DNA of 64,000 nt, taken from contig CAXXCR010000033.1 of assembly GCA_963668015.2 (NCBI GenBank), positions 1 through 64,000 of the forward strand, read 5' to 3'. This DNA is from Ilyobacter_A sp963668015. Its GTDB lineage: Bacteria; Fusobacteriota; Fusobacteriia; Fusobacteriales; Fusobacteriaceae. Both the position numbers and the translations under genes were made by a program. The notes below the pieces were generated by a model. It was not told where the DNA came from. It worked only from the letters and a program-made list of their open reading frames with translations, and searched no databases. Shown one piece after another: positions 8,006-15,856 of this stretch; position 1 is the stretch's first letter; each line of letters opens with the position of its first letter.

Positions 8006-8140
8006 GAAATATTATAATTTTTATGTAGTTTCAAGAAAAATTTTCAACTTATTGTAGACTATCCAAATTCGAATAATAGATGTTTCAAATTATTCTACTC
8101 TATATTTTTACTTCTTTTTAAGTGCTACTTTTTAGAATAT

Positions 8141-8509
8141 ATGAAATTAAAAATTGAGAAAATAAAAAATATATCAATCATACTAGGGATATTAGTATTT
8201 ATTGGGAGCATTTTATTTACAAGTAATTTAGATCCAGTAAAAGTTAATAAAAACAAGAACTATGCTAATATAGCAACTGAATGGACTAATGATAACTTTA
8301 TATCAAACAAAAACAGTTATGCTAAAATAGCATCTGATTGGAGTGGGAATAGTTCGATAATAAGCAGCAGAAGTTATGCCAAAACAGCGGCAGCTTGGAG
8401 TGGTAATGATTTTAAAAGAAGTTATTCTGAAATAACAGCAGATTGGATTAATAAAAAATCAAATATAAATAATAAAAATTATGTTGATATGGTAACTAAT
8501 TTAGAATAA
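8141..8509 (+). CDS. Small membrane-anchored or secreted repeat protein
   Basis: A 122-aa protein I do not recognise. Residues 11-30 (ISIILGILVFIGSILFTSN) form a signal peptide or membrane anchor. The rest is about five tandem repeats of 18-23 residues built on (S/N)YAxIAxxWxxN: YANIATEWTND, YAKIASDWSGN, YAKTAAAWSGN, YSEITADWINK and YVDMVTNLE. Conserved Tyr and Trp at fixed spacing suggest a repeated ligand- or cell-wall-binding unit outside the membrane. The ribosome binding site is poor, so the start (or expression) is uncertain. Promoter elements were not clear. Confidence 0.6.
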   Translation: MKLKIEKIKNISIILGILVFIGSILFTSNLDPVKVNKNKNYANIATEWTNDNFISNKNSYAKIASDWSGNSSIISSRSYAKTAAAWSGNDFKRSYSEITADWINKKSNINNKNYVDMVTNLE

Positions 8510-8657
8510 AATATAATTTTAATAAATTAAAAATTAAAAAACTATTATTGACAATTGAATAGGAAAAGAGTATATATAAAATGTGCATATGCAATATATG
8601 TATATGCTTTAAACTTAGATATTGCTATTTATTAAAAAAATTTAAGGGGGTATTTAT

Positions 8658-9161
8658 ATGGGAACAAGAAGTAGAGAAATTATAGACTTAGATATGAATG
8701 AATTATTGAAATTATTGAATAGTGCCTATGCAGATGAATGGCTTGCATATTATCAATATTGGATAGGAGCTCAGGTAGTGAAAGGACCTATGAGAGAAGG
8801 GACAGTTGCAGAACTTTTACAACATGCTACTGAAGAATTTACTCATGCGCAATGGGTTAGTGATAGAATAAGTCAACTTGGAGGAACTCCACCTATTTCT
8901 TTTGAAGAAATATTAAAAGAAACTCATTGTGGTTATGATGCTCCGTCTGATCCATATGTAGAAGAAATATTGAAACAAAATATCAAAGGAGAGCAGTGTG
9001 CCATAAGTGTGTATAAAAATATAATGGACATTACAAAGGATAAGGACATGGTAACTTATAATATGGCTCTTAAAATATTAGAACAGGAAGAGGAACATGA
9101 AGAAGACCTTCAGACTATTTTTGAAGACATTGAAATTATGAGAGAAAGATTTAAAGGATAA
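8658..9161 (+). CDS. Ferritin-like diiron protein
   Basis: A 167-aa four-helix-bundle protein of the ferritin/bacterioferritin/Dps-like group. Metal-ligand motifs are placed as expected: Glu in ADEWLAYYQYW (helix A), HATEEFTHAQ (Glu and His in helix B), GEQCAISVYK (helix C) and EQEEEHEED (ExxH in helix D). Such proteins oxidise and store iron and reduce peroxide or oxygen damage in anaerobes. The start ATG follows AAGGGGG. It is monocistronic, with a strong terminator 28 nt after the stop. Whether it forms a 12- or 24-mer cage cannot be told; the acidic C-terminus and the loop CGYDAPSDPY are not typical Dps. Confidence 0.85.
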   Translation: MGTRSREIIDLDMNELLKLLNSAYADEWLAYYQYWIGAQVVKGPMREGTVAELLQHATEEFTHAQWVSDRISQLGGTPPISFEEILKETHCGYDAPSDPYVEEILKQNIKGEQCAISVYKNIMDITKDKDMVTYNMALKILEQEEEHEEDLQTIFEDIEIMRERFKG

Positions 9162-9189
9162 TTTTTAGAAATAGAATAGAGAAAAAATA

Positions 9190-9226
9190 AAAGGAGATCA
9201 CTATTATTATTTGATCTCCTTTTATT
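9190..9226 (+). terminator. Terminator after the ferritin-like gene
   Basis: AAAGGAGATCA and TGATCTCCTTTT form an 11-bp stem around a 10-nt AT-rich loop, and the 3' arm runs into a T tract. Confidence 0.85.
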
Positions 9227-9310
9227 ATATTTAGTATATAAAACAATGCTTAGAATAAAAAATTATAGTTTATAATGATAAATTAATTGAAAATTATCAG
9301 GGGGATTATT

Positions 9311-10179
9311 ATGTGGAATAGTACAGTATTATTTGCCTTTGGACTTACACTCTTTGCAGGACTTTCAACAGGGATAGGAAGTGCTATGGCCTTTTTTGCA
9401 AAGAAAACAAATACAAAATTTCTTTCCATTGCTCTTGGTTTTTCAGCAGGAGTAATGCTATATGTTTCATTTGTAGAAATATTTGTGAAAGCAAAAGATG
9501 CTCTGGTAGAGCAACTAGGTATAAGAAATGGATATTGGGTAACAACACTATCATTTTTGGAGGAATACTACTCATAGCAATTATAGACAAGATGGTACCT
9601 TCTTTTGAAAATCCCCATGAAGTAGCAGGGATAGAAGATATGGTGGAAATAGACAATATGGAGCACCATTTGGAAGAGATGGAAGCAGAAAGGGCCAGTG
9701 AACATGAGGGGCATAAACCTAAATCAACTTCCCTGTACAGAATGGGAATATTTTCAGCTATAGCCATAGGTATTCATAACTTTCCAGAAGGATTAGCAAC
9801 ATTTGCTTCGGCCATTAAGGATCCTACTCTAGGAATTTCAATAGCGATAGCAATAGCTATACATAACATACCTGAAGGGATAGCTGTATCTGTACCGATA
9901 TACTATGCCACAGGAGATAAGAGAAAAGCATTTTTCTATTCATTCCTATCTGGTTTTTCAGAACCAGTGGGAGCTTTAGTCGGATACATTCTGCTTTACA
10001 GATATTTTAATGATTTTGTATTCGGTATACTTTTTGCAGGTGTTGCAGGCATAATGGTATTTATATCATTGGATGAATTGCTTCCTGCAGCACAGAGATA
10101 TGGAGAGCACCACCTGTCAATCTATGGACTAGTGAGTGGAGTGGCTGTTATGGCAGTAAGTCTCTTACTTTTTGTATAA
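9311..10179 (+). pseudogene. ZIP-family divalent metal transporter (ZupT-like), single frameshift
   Basis: Two overlapping frames make one ZupT-type transporter. Frame 1 (ATG 9311 after AGGGGG) gives LFAGLSTGIGSAMAFF, FLSIALGFSAGVMLYVSFVEIF and GYWVTTLSF. Frame 2 resumes with GGILLIAIIDKMVPS, a His/Glu-rich loop (EHHLEEMEAERASEHEGH), and the metal-binding helices AIGIHNFPEGLATF and AIAIHNIPEGIAVS. The frames join exactly if the T5 run at 9554-9558 were T6. Everything else is intact (eight predicted helices), so this looks like a recent deletion or a homopolymer read error rather than a decayed gene. It would import Zn2+ or Fe2+ across the inner membrane, which fits next to a ferritin-like gene. 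Confidence 0.85.
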
Positions 10180-10305
10180 ATGAATTATTTATATTTTAAA
10201 AGAAATATTATCTTTAAATGGATAGGCTACAATAATTAATAACTTACCTATCTATTTTTTATATTCAAATTTTAAATTAAAATAATTAAATATAATCTAT
10301 CTAAA

Positions 10306-10333
10306 TTAGGTACTCCAAAGAGTGCCTTTTTTG
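10306..10333 (+). terminator. Terminator-like hairpin
   Basis: AGGTACTC and GAGTGCCT (one G-U/mismatch position) enclose CAAA and are followed by T6. Confidence 0.7.
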
Positions 10334-10353
10334 TGAATAAAATTTAGGTGTTA

Positions 10354-10372
10354 TTACACTTAGACCTTGGTT
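10354..10372 (+). repeat. Dispersed 19-bp repeat, copy 2
   Basis: TTACACTTAGACCTTGGTT differs from copy 1 at two positions. It lies between the terminator-like hairpin and the flavodiiron gene start. Confidence 0.6.
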
Positions 10373-10535
10373 ATAATTTAATAGAAAAATCAATTGCAGT
10401 ATTGAAAATTACATAATATTTTTATAAAAGACTATTCATAGAAAAAGTTAAGTTTGTAGATAAAAAAAAGGAAAATAAAATTTCAAATTGAAAAATATAA
10501 ACTGTGCCATAAATTTGTTTTAGGGAGGAGTACGG

Positions 10536-11723
10536 ATGAAAAGAGCAGTTAAGAATAACGTATCCTGGGTTGGAAAGATAGACTGGGAGCTCAGAAAGTT
10601 CCACGGTGATGAGTATTCTACACACAAGGGATCAACCTATAATTCATACCTGATCCAGGAGGAGAAAAATGTTTTAATAGATACTGTTTGGATGCCTTAT
10701 GCAGGTGAATTTATAGAAAACCTATCAAAGGAGATTGAACTAGATAAGATAGACTATATAGTAGCTAATCACGGAGAGGTTGATCATAGTGGTGCACTGC
10801 CGGAGCTGATGAAGTTAATTCCAGATACTCCGATATACTGTACTCAGAATGCAATAAAATCTCTAAAGGGACAGTATCACCAGGACTGGAATTTCGTTCC
10901 AGTGAAGACAGGTGATAAATTACCGATAGGTAATGACAAAGAACTGGTTTTCGTAGAAATGAGGATGCTGCATTGGCCTGACAGTATGGCTACATATTTG
11001 ACAGGAGACAATATACTCTTTAGTAATGATGCCTTTGGGCAGCATTATGCCAGCGAGTATTTATTCAATGATCTGGTAGATCAGTGTGAGTTGGAAAAAG
11101 AAGCAATGAAGTACTACGCAAACATACTTACTCCTTTTAGCCAGATTTTAAAGAATAAGTTAAAAGAGGTAATGGCACTGAATTTGCCTATAGATATAAT
11201 TGCAACCAGCCACGGAGTTATATGGAGGGATAATCCCGGTCAAATAATAGAAAATTACAGTAAATGGTGTGATAACTACCAAGAAAACCAAATAACGATA
11301 CTGTACGACACTATGTGGAACGGCACCAAAAAAATGGCTGAGGCTATAGTTGAAGGAATCAAGCAAGAGGATAAACAAGTAGAGCTTAAACTATTTAATA
11401 TATCCAAGTCCGATAAGAACGATATGATAACCGAAATTTTCAAATCTAAAACTGTTGTCATGGGATCATCTACCATAAACAATGGAATTTTAAGTTCTGT
11501 AGCTGCAATTTTGGAGGAAATGAAAGGGCTTAAATTTAAGAATAAAAAAGCTGCTGCCTTTGGATGTTATGGTTGGAGCGGTGAGTCTGTAAAAATAATA
11601 ACAGAAGACTTAAAAAAATGTGGCTTTGAAATAGTAGATGATGGCCTCAAAAATCTATGGAATCCTGACGAAGAACAGACTAAACACTGTATAGAGTTTG
11701 GTAATAAGATAGCTAAACTTTAA
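10536..11723 (+). CDS. fprA: Flavodiiron protein (FprA/rubredoxin:oxygen oxidoreductase)
   Basis: A 395-aa class A flavodiiron protein. The N-terminal metallo-beta-lactamase domain holds the diiron site: H79, E81, D83 and H84 in the HGEVDHSG motif, then Asp in FSNDAFGQHY (about 168) and His in ATSHGVIWR (about 227). The C-terminal flavodoxin domain starts near 250 with the FMN-binding loop YDTMWNGTKKMAEA. These cytosolic enzymes reduce O2 to water or NO to N2O with electrons from rubredoxin. The start ATG follows AGGGAGG. Hcp and a ferredoxin come next in the same direction, so the three may act together against NO and O2. The rubredoxin partner is not in this window. Confidence 0.93.
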   Translation: MKRAVKNNVSWVGKIDWELRKFHGDEYSTHKGSTYNSYLIQEEKNVLIDTVWMPYAGEFIENLSKEIELDKIDYIVANHGEVDHSGALPELMKLIPDTPIYCTQNAIKSLKGQYHQDWNFVPVKTGDKLPIGNDKELVFVEMRMLHWPDSMATYLTGDNILFSNDAFGQHYASEYLFNDLVDQCELEKEAMKYYANILTPFSQILKNKLKEVMALNLPIDIIATSHGVIWRDNPGQIIENYSKWCDNYQENQITILYDTMWNGTKKMAEAIVEGIKQEDKQVELKLFNISKSDKNDMITEIFKSKTVVMGSSTINNGILSSVAAILEEMKGLKFKNKKAAAFGCYGWSGESVKIITEDLKKCGFEIVDDGLKNLWNPDEEQTKHCIEFGNKIAKL

Positions 11724-11858
11724 TTATGATTTAGAATAAAATATTTTGTACATATCATTTCTTACTTTTTTACTAAAAAATTAAAGGAGTTTTCTGAAGT
11801 ATAAAGTAAACTAACTAGGTGGTATATATTTTTTTAATTTAAATAGGGAGGTAGTTAT

Positions 11859-13565
11859 ATGTCGATGTTTTGTTATCAGTGTCAGGAAGCTGCTGCAGGG
11901 AAAGGATGTACTATAAGAGGAGTTTGCGGAAAGACTCCGGAAGAGGCTAAGCTACAGGATGTACTTCTTCATGTAACTAGAGGAGTTGCGCTTCACAGTT
12001 CTGTTTTAAGGGAAACCGACGAGATCGGTGAGGATATTGACTATTTTATCCTAAATTCATTATTCATGACTATCACTAACTCAAACTTTGATGACGATGC
12101 TCTTAAAGCACAAATTAAAGCTGGAGTTGAATTGAGAGATAAATTGAAAAAAATATGTGAAGAGAAAAATCCAAAAGGGCTTATGAAGCTATTTAAAAGA
12201 AAAAAAGAGTGCACTTGTGAAGATGACAAGTTCAATAAACTTTTAGATCCTGCTTCTGATTTTGCAGACGAGAAAAAACTTTTTGGAGAACTTGCTGATA
12301 AAGCGGGTGTAATGAGAACTGCAAACGAAGATGAGAGATCGCTAAAGGAAATGATAGTATACGGATTAAAGGGAATTTCTGCTTATACAGAGCACGCTTT
12401 CCATCTCGGATTTAAAAATAGAGATATTGTTAAGTTTATGGAAAGAGCCCTTTTGGCTACAGATGACCCTGATATATCTGTTGATGAACTAATAGCATTA
12501 ACGCTTGAGACAGGTAAGTATGGTGTAGAGGCAATGGCACTTTTAGATAAAGCCAATACAGAGACATATGGAAACCCTGAAATAACTAAGGTAAATATCG
12601 GGGTAGGCAAGAACCCTGGTATATTAATTTCTGGTCACGATCTTAGAGATATGGAGCAACTTTTAGAGCAGACAAAGGGAACTGGTGTAGATGTATATAC
12701 TCACTCTGAGATGCTTCCTGCAAATTACTATCCTGCCTTTAAGAAGTATGATAACTTTGTAGGTAATTATGGTGGGTCTTGGTGGCACCAGACCAAGGAA
12801 TTTGAAACATTTAACGGGCCAGTTCTGTTTACAAGTAACTGTATAGTTCCTCCAAGAAGCGGGGCTCTTTCATATAAGGATAGAGTATTTACTACAAATT
12901 CATGTGGTATGGATGGATGTACCCACATTGAAAAAGGTCCTGACGGCAAGAAAGATTTTACCGATATAATAGAGATGGCTAAAAAATGCCAAGCTCCTGT
13001 TGAAATAGAAACAGGTGAAATTATTGGAGGATTTGCCCATAATCAGACTCTTGCTCTTGCAGATAAAGTTATAGAAGCAGTAAAATCTGGGGCTATAAAG
13101 AAATTTGTTGTTATGGCTGGTTGCGATGCTAGGATGCAGGACAGAAAGTACTATACGGAGTTTGCAGAAAAGCTTCCGAAAGACACTGTAATACTAACAG
13201 CTGGATGTGCTAAATATAGGTATAATAAACTTCCGCTTGGAGATATAGGAGGTATACCGAGAGTTCTTGATGCTGGTCAGTGTAACGACTCCTATTCATT
13301 AGCTGTTATTGCGATGGAGCTGCAAAAAGCATTTGGACTTGATGACATAAATGATCTTCCAATAGCGTATAATATAGCTTGGTATGAACAAAAAGCAGTA
13401 ATAGTACTGTTGGCGTTACTTCATCTAGGGATTAAAAATATCCACTTGGGTCCTACTCTACCAGCATTCCTATCTCCGAATATTGCGAATGTGTTAGTGG
13501 ATAAATTTGGAATTGCAGGAATTACAACAGTGGAAGAAGATATGAAAATTTTTGGAATTGAATAA
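11859..13565 (+). CDS. hcp: Hybrid-cluster protein (hydroxylamine/NO reductase)
   Basis: A 568-aa hybrid-cluster (prismane) protein. The N-terminal cluster motif is CYQCQEAAAGKGCTIRGVC with spacing Cx2Cx8Cx5C, the short form carried by strict anaerobes and expected to hold a [4Fe-4S] cluster. Hybrid-cluster ligands are visible: H/E in ISGHDLRDM, YTHSEMLPANYYP, LFTSNCIVPP, TNSCGMDGC and VMAGCDARM with AGCAKYR near 440. Hcp reduces NO to N2O, or hydroxylamine to ammonia, in nitrosative stress. The start ATG follows GGGAGG. The ferredoxin gene 20 bp downstream is probably its electron donor. A length close to 550 aa is normal. Confidence 0.95.
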   Translation: MSMFCYQCQEAAAGKGCTIRGVCGKTPEEAKLQDVLLHVTRGVALHSSVLRETDEIGEDIDYFILNSLFMTITNSNFDDDALKAQIKAGVELRDKLKKICEEKNPKGLMKLFKRKKECTCEDDKFNKLLDPASDFADEKKLFGELADKAGVMRTANEDERSLKEMIVYGLKGISAYTEHAFHLGFKNRDIVKFMERALLATDDPDISVDELIALTLETGKYGVEAMALLDKANTETYGNPEITKVNIGVGKNPGILISGHDLRDMEQLLEQTKGTGVDVYTHSEMLPANYYPAFKKYDNFVGNYGGSWWHQTKEFETFNGPVLFTSNCIVPPRSGALSYKDRVFTTNSCGMDGCTHIEKGPDGKKDFTDIIEMAKKCQAPVEIETGEIIGGFAHNQTLALADKVIEAVKSGAIKKFVVMAGCDARMQDRKYYTEFAEKLPKDTVILTAGCAKYRYNKLPLGDIGGIPRVLDAGQCNDSYSLAVIAMELQKAFGLDDINDLPIAYNIAWYEQKAVIVLLALLHLGIKNIHLGPTLPAFLSPNIANVLVDKFGIAGITTVEEDMKIFGIE

Positions 13566-13585
13566 ATATAAATAGGAGGGATAAA

Positions 13586-13765
13586 ATGGCTTATATAATC
13601 AACAAAGAGGAATGTATTGCTTGTGGAGCATGTGAACCAGTATGTCCGGTTAGTTGTATATCAGAAGTAGAAGGAGGTAAAAGAGAAATAGATGCAGGTG
13701 CCTGCATAGACTGCGCAGCGTGTGCAGGGGTTTGTCCAGTTGACTGTATTTCTCCAGGAGAATAA
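13586..13765 (+). CDS. 2[4Fe-4S] ferredoxin next to hcp
   Basis: A 59-aa clostridial-type ferredoxin. Two motifs are visible: CIACGACEPVCPV (residues 10-22) and CIDCAACAGVCPV (about 40-52), each Cx2Cx2Cx3CP. The start ATG follows TAGGAGGG. It begins 20 bp after hcp and ends the transcription unit at the terminator 13828-13866. By position it is the likely electron donor to Hcp, replacing the Hcr reductase of enterobacteria; this is inference from gene order. Confidence 0.92.
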   Translation: MAYIINKEECIACGACEPVCPVSCISEVEGGKREIDAGACIDCAACAGVCPVDCISPGE

Positions 13766-13827
13766 AGTTAAATTAGTAACTATGCTATAATTTTAGTTTA
13801 AGAAATAGAAGAAGAAATCAACTTTGT

Positions 13828-13866
13828 AAAAGGCCGTAGACGAGGTTAGTAGTCTACAGCCTTTTT
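13828..13866 (+). terminator. Terminator after hcp-ferredoxin
   Basis: AAAAGGC-GTAGAC and GTCTAC-GCCTTTTT stems with small mismatches around a 10-nt loop, followed by T5. Confidence 0.85.
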
Positions 13867-13975
13867 ACATGAAAGCCTTAATTTATTAAATAAATAGTAA
13901 AAAAGTAACAGATGTTACGGATTTTTTAATTGTAATTATATAAAATAAGTGTATAAATTTTAGGAGGGGATAAAA

Positions 13976-14122
13976 ATGAAAAAATTATTAGTTTTTGGAA
14001 TTTTAGTAGTGGGAATAACAGCATATGCAGTGGAAAATGAAGTAGAACAAGGTGATAGATTATCAAGGGTGACTCAATATAGACTGTTCGAAGATTACGG
14101 AAATAGAGAATCTGATTTTTAA
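13976..14122 (+). CDS. 48-aa small secreted or periplasmic protein
   Basis: The ATG follows TAGGAGGGG, an excellent ribosome binding site, and the N-terminus MKKLLVFGILVVGITAYAVE is a textbook signal peptide with an AYA cleavage site. This leaves a mature peptide of about 29 residues (ENEVEQGDRLSRVTQYRLFE...) that is charged, with no Cys. No family is recognised. It lies 34 bp upstream of the cupin gene, so the two are probably one transcript. Function unknown. Confidence 0.65.
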   Translation: MKKLLVFGILVVGITAYAVENEVEQGDRLSRVTQYRLFEDYGNRESDF

Positions 14123-14156
14123 ATTATTAATATAAAACAGAAAGGAGCAGAATTTT

Positions 14157-14471
14157 ATGAATATAGTTAATTTAAATGAGTTAAGCGGAATAGCTAAAGG
14201 AAAACTGGTAGAAGCGAGAAAGATCCCTTCTGATTTTTCAGCTCAAGCGGTTAATATCGTATTACAGCCTGGAGGAGCACTTCCTACTCATACAACACCG
14301 GTTGACGTAATATTTTATGTAATAAAGGGAACAGGAATAGTTGAAGTAGGAGATGAAAAAAGAGAAGTTTCGCAAGGGATGTTTATAGACAGTCCAGCAA
14401 ATATTCCGCACGGCTGGTACAATGAAAGTGAGAAAGAGTTATCTGTGCTGGTAATAAAGCTTTTTAAATAA
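14157..14471 (+). CDS. Small single-domain cupin protein
   Basis: A 104-aa protein with the cupin-2 barrel pattern: motif 1 PGGALPTHTTPVDVIFYVIKG (about 41-61), with His replaced partly by Thr in the usual HxH, and motif 2 SPANIPHGWYNES (about 80-92) providing the second metal His. The start ATG follows AAAGGAGC. Stand-alone cupins of this size bind a metal and a small ligand or act as sensors; the ligand is unknown. The incomplete first HxH motif (TH-TT) may weaken metal binding. Confidence 0.8.
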   Translation: MNIVNLNELSGIAKGKLVEARKIPSDFSAQAVNIVLQPGGALPTHTTPVDVIFYVIKGTGIVEVGDEKREVSQGMFIDSPANIPHGWYNESEKELSVLVIKLFK

Positions 14472-14491
14472 ATACAAGTTTAGTTTAGCAT

Positions 14492-14524
14492 AAAAAGGTG
14501 ACACTTAAAGTATCACCTTTTTAT
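14492..14524 (+). terminator. Terminator after the cupin gene
   Basis: AAAAGGTGACACTT and AGTATCACCTTTT pair with one mismatch and are followed by T-rich DNA. Confidence 0.85.
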
Positions 14525-14587
14525 TTTTTATCAGTGAAAATTTACGAAATTAATAATATATGTTTTAGTGAATAGAATCTATAGGTT

Positions 14588-14612
14588 GTGCGCTTGACAT
14601 GATACATCACCA
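14588..14612 (+). mobile_element. 25-bp remnant resembling the IS30 right end
   Basis: GTGCGCTTGACATGATACATCACCAT matches 4875-4900 (GTGCGCTTGACATGACACACCACCAT) at all but two positions. The match extends past the inverted repeat into what is flanking DNA at the first site. Either the element's true end lies further out, or both sites share a target sequence. Confidence 0.5.
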
Positions 14613-14624
14613 TATTGAAAAATA

Positions 14625-14643
14625 TTACATTTAGACCTTGGTT
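14625..14643 (+). repeat. Dispersed 19-bp repeat, copy 3
   Basis: TTACATTTAGACCTTGGTT lies between the IS30-end remnant and the toxin promoter. Confidence 0.6.
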
Positions 14644-14691
14644 AAAGTGTAGTGTTTTAGATATGAAAATAATTATATAGAAAAATTCCTC

Positions 14692-14720
14692 TTGATTTTA
14701 TATCGTATATGACATATAAT
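14692..14720 (+). promoter_or_regulatory. Sigma-70-type promoter of the toxin-antitoxin operon
   Basis: TTGATT (14692-14697), a 17-bp spacer, then a perfect TATAAT (14715-14720). Transcription should begin near 14727, just upstream of the ribosome binding site AGAGGTG. This rules out the ATG at 14719 as a start codon. Confidence 0.75.
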
Positions 14721-14739
14721 GTGTATAGAGGTGATTTTA

Positions 14740-15093
14740 TTGTACAACATAGATTTTTACGTTAAGGAAAATGGTAAGATTCCTGTGCAAGAATTTTTAG
14801 ATAGCCTTCAAAAGAAAATGCTTGCTAAAGCATTAAGGGAGATAAAATTACTCCAGGAAAACGGTAGAGATTTAAGAGAACCTCACGTTAAGTATATGAA
14901 AGATGGTGTATATGAATTAAGAGTTAAAGCTGGATCTGATATCTCTAGAATATTTTATTTTTTCTTTTCAAATGAAGATATAATTTTGACTAACGGTTTC
15001 ATAAAGAAAACCCCGAAGACCCCGCAGAGAGAGCTAAAAAAAGCTTTTGAGTATAAAGATGATTATATTAGGAGGAGCAACGATGAAATTTAA
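14740..15093 (+). CDS. higB: RelE/HigB-type toxin (Gp49-like)
   Basis: A 117-aa protein with the phage Gp49/HigB-like toxin pattern: IDFYVKENGKIPVQEFLDSL at the N-terminus, LREPHVKYMKDGVYELRVK (about 51-69), then SRIFYFFFSNEDIILTNGFIKKTPKTPQRELKKA (about 75-108). Toxins of this fold cut mRNA in the ribosome A site. The start is TTG 14740 after AGAGGTGA; the in-frame ATG at 14719 sits inside the -10 box. Its 3' end overlaps the antitoxin start by 11 nt. Toxin-first order is typical of HigBA. The symbol is by type, not by tested identity. Confidence 0.85.
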   Translation: MYNIDFYVKENGKIPVQEFLDSLQKKMLAKALREIKLLQENGRDLREPHVKYMKDGVYELRVKAGSDISRIFYFFFSNEDIILTNGFIKKTPKTPQRELKKAFEYKDDYIRRSNDEI

Positions 15094-15364
15094 TGATTAT
15101 TTAAATGAAAAACTAAAAGACCCAGAAATAAAAAAAGAATATGATATGCTTGCTCCAGAATATGAAATTATTACAGCTATTATAAAAGCTAGAAAAGAAC
15201 TAGGTATGACTCAGTTAGAGCTGGCAAAAGCAATCGGAACAAATCAAGCACGTATTAGTAAGCTAGAAAAAGGTACATTGAATCCTAGCTTAGACTTTTT
15301 GAAAAGAATTGCTGAAGGGTTGGGGCAAGAGCTTCATATTTCTTTTGTACCTAAACATGGATAA
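15083..15364 (+). CDS. higA: HigA-type XRE-family antitoxin
   Basis: A 93-aa protein with an XRE helix-turn-helix (MTQLELAKAIGTNQARISKLEKG, about 44-66) after a short N-terminal region. Antitoxins of this kind bind the toxin and repress their own promoter. I chose ATG 15083, preceded by TTAGGAGGAGC; it overlaps the toxin's last 11 nt, allowing coupled translation. A hairpin terminator follows 26 nt after the stop. Confidence 0.88.
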   Translation: MKFNDYLNEKLKDPEIKKEYDMLAPEYEIITAIIKARKELGMTQLELAKAIGTNQARISKLEKGTLNPSLDFLKRIAEGLGQELHISFVPKHG

Positions 15365-15389
15365 AAAATAATATATAATTTCAGACTAT

Positions 15390-15416
15390 AAGGCGCTCTT
15401 AAGGAGTGCCTTTTTA
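15390..15416 (+). terminator. Terminator after the toxin-antitoxin pair
   Basis: AAGGCGCTCTT and GGAGTGCCTT pair with minor mismatches and are followed by T5. Confidence 0.75.
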
Positions 15417-15445
15417 AATATAATTTTTCAATTTTAGATCTCTAA

Positions 15446-15832
15446 TTAGTTGAGTACAAGCATTATGATATCCATTATCTCACGTGGGTAACGTCTGAAA
15501 AGCTCCCTGGATATGGGAAACTGATCTACGAGGGCTTTATAAATATCGTTGGGAGCCTTGTACTGTTCTGAGATTCTTCCCACAAAATCTATCAAATCAA
15601 AATCATATTTTTCGTAGAACTCATAGTACAAGGCTTTAGCCTTTTGTGATAATCCCTGTAGTTTGCCGTCGCCTTCAGGTGAAAAGTAGTATTTGAGCCT
15701 GATCTTCTCCAGCAATTGGCTGCATATAACTTTCATCTCCTCGTTCTTGCTACGTTTTTCAGCATATTCGAGCAGCAGCTTTATGGTCTCTATCTCCTTT
15801 TCGTTTAAAGCTAATATATTGATTACTCCCAT
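15446..15832 (-). CDS. Hypothetical protein downstream of the Y-family polymerase
   Basis: A 128-aa soluble protein with an all-helical look (LNEKEIETIKLLLEYAEKRSKNEEM; KLQGLSQKAKALYYEFYEKYDFDLIDFVGRI; RELFRRYPREIMDIIMLVL). No family is recognised. It starts 24 nt after the polymerase gene on the same strand with a GAAGGGA ribosome binding site, so it is in the same operon and probably shares its induction. A role in lesion bypass is inference from linkage only. Confidence 0.65.
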   Translation of the reverse strand: MGVINILALNEKEIETIKLLLEYAEKRSKNEEMKVICSQLLEKIRLKYYFSPEGDGKLQGLSQKAKALYYEFYEKYDFDLIDFVGRISEQYKAPNDIYKALVDQFPISRELFRRYPREIMDIIMLVLN

Positions 15833-15856
15833 AACGGTCCCTTCTTCCCTTATATT

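Larger units (their letters stand above)
7763..8140. other. 378-bp intergenic region with terminator and dispersed repeat
   Basis: It contains the terminator at 7891-7937 and one copy of the 19-bp dispersed repeat (7987-8005). No supported gene was seen in either strand. Confidence 0.5.
10180..10535. other. 356-bp intergenic region before the flavodiiron gene
   Basis: It holds a weak hairpin (GATAGG ... CCTATC, 10220-10253), the terminator-like hairpin at 10306-10333 and the second copy of the 19-bp dispersed repeat. No gene was seen. Confidence 0.5.

Noticed and set aside
14719..14739. ATG at 14719 as toxin start
   Set aside because: It overlaps the TATAAT box of the operon promoter, so it would not be in the mRNA.
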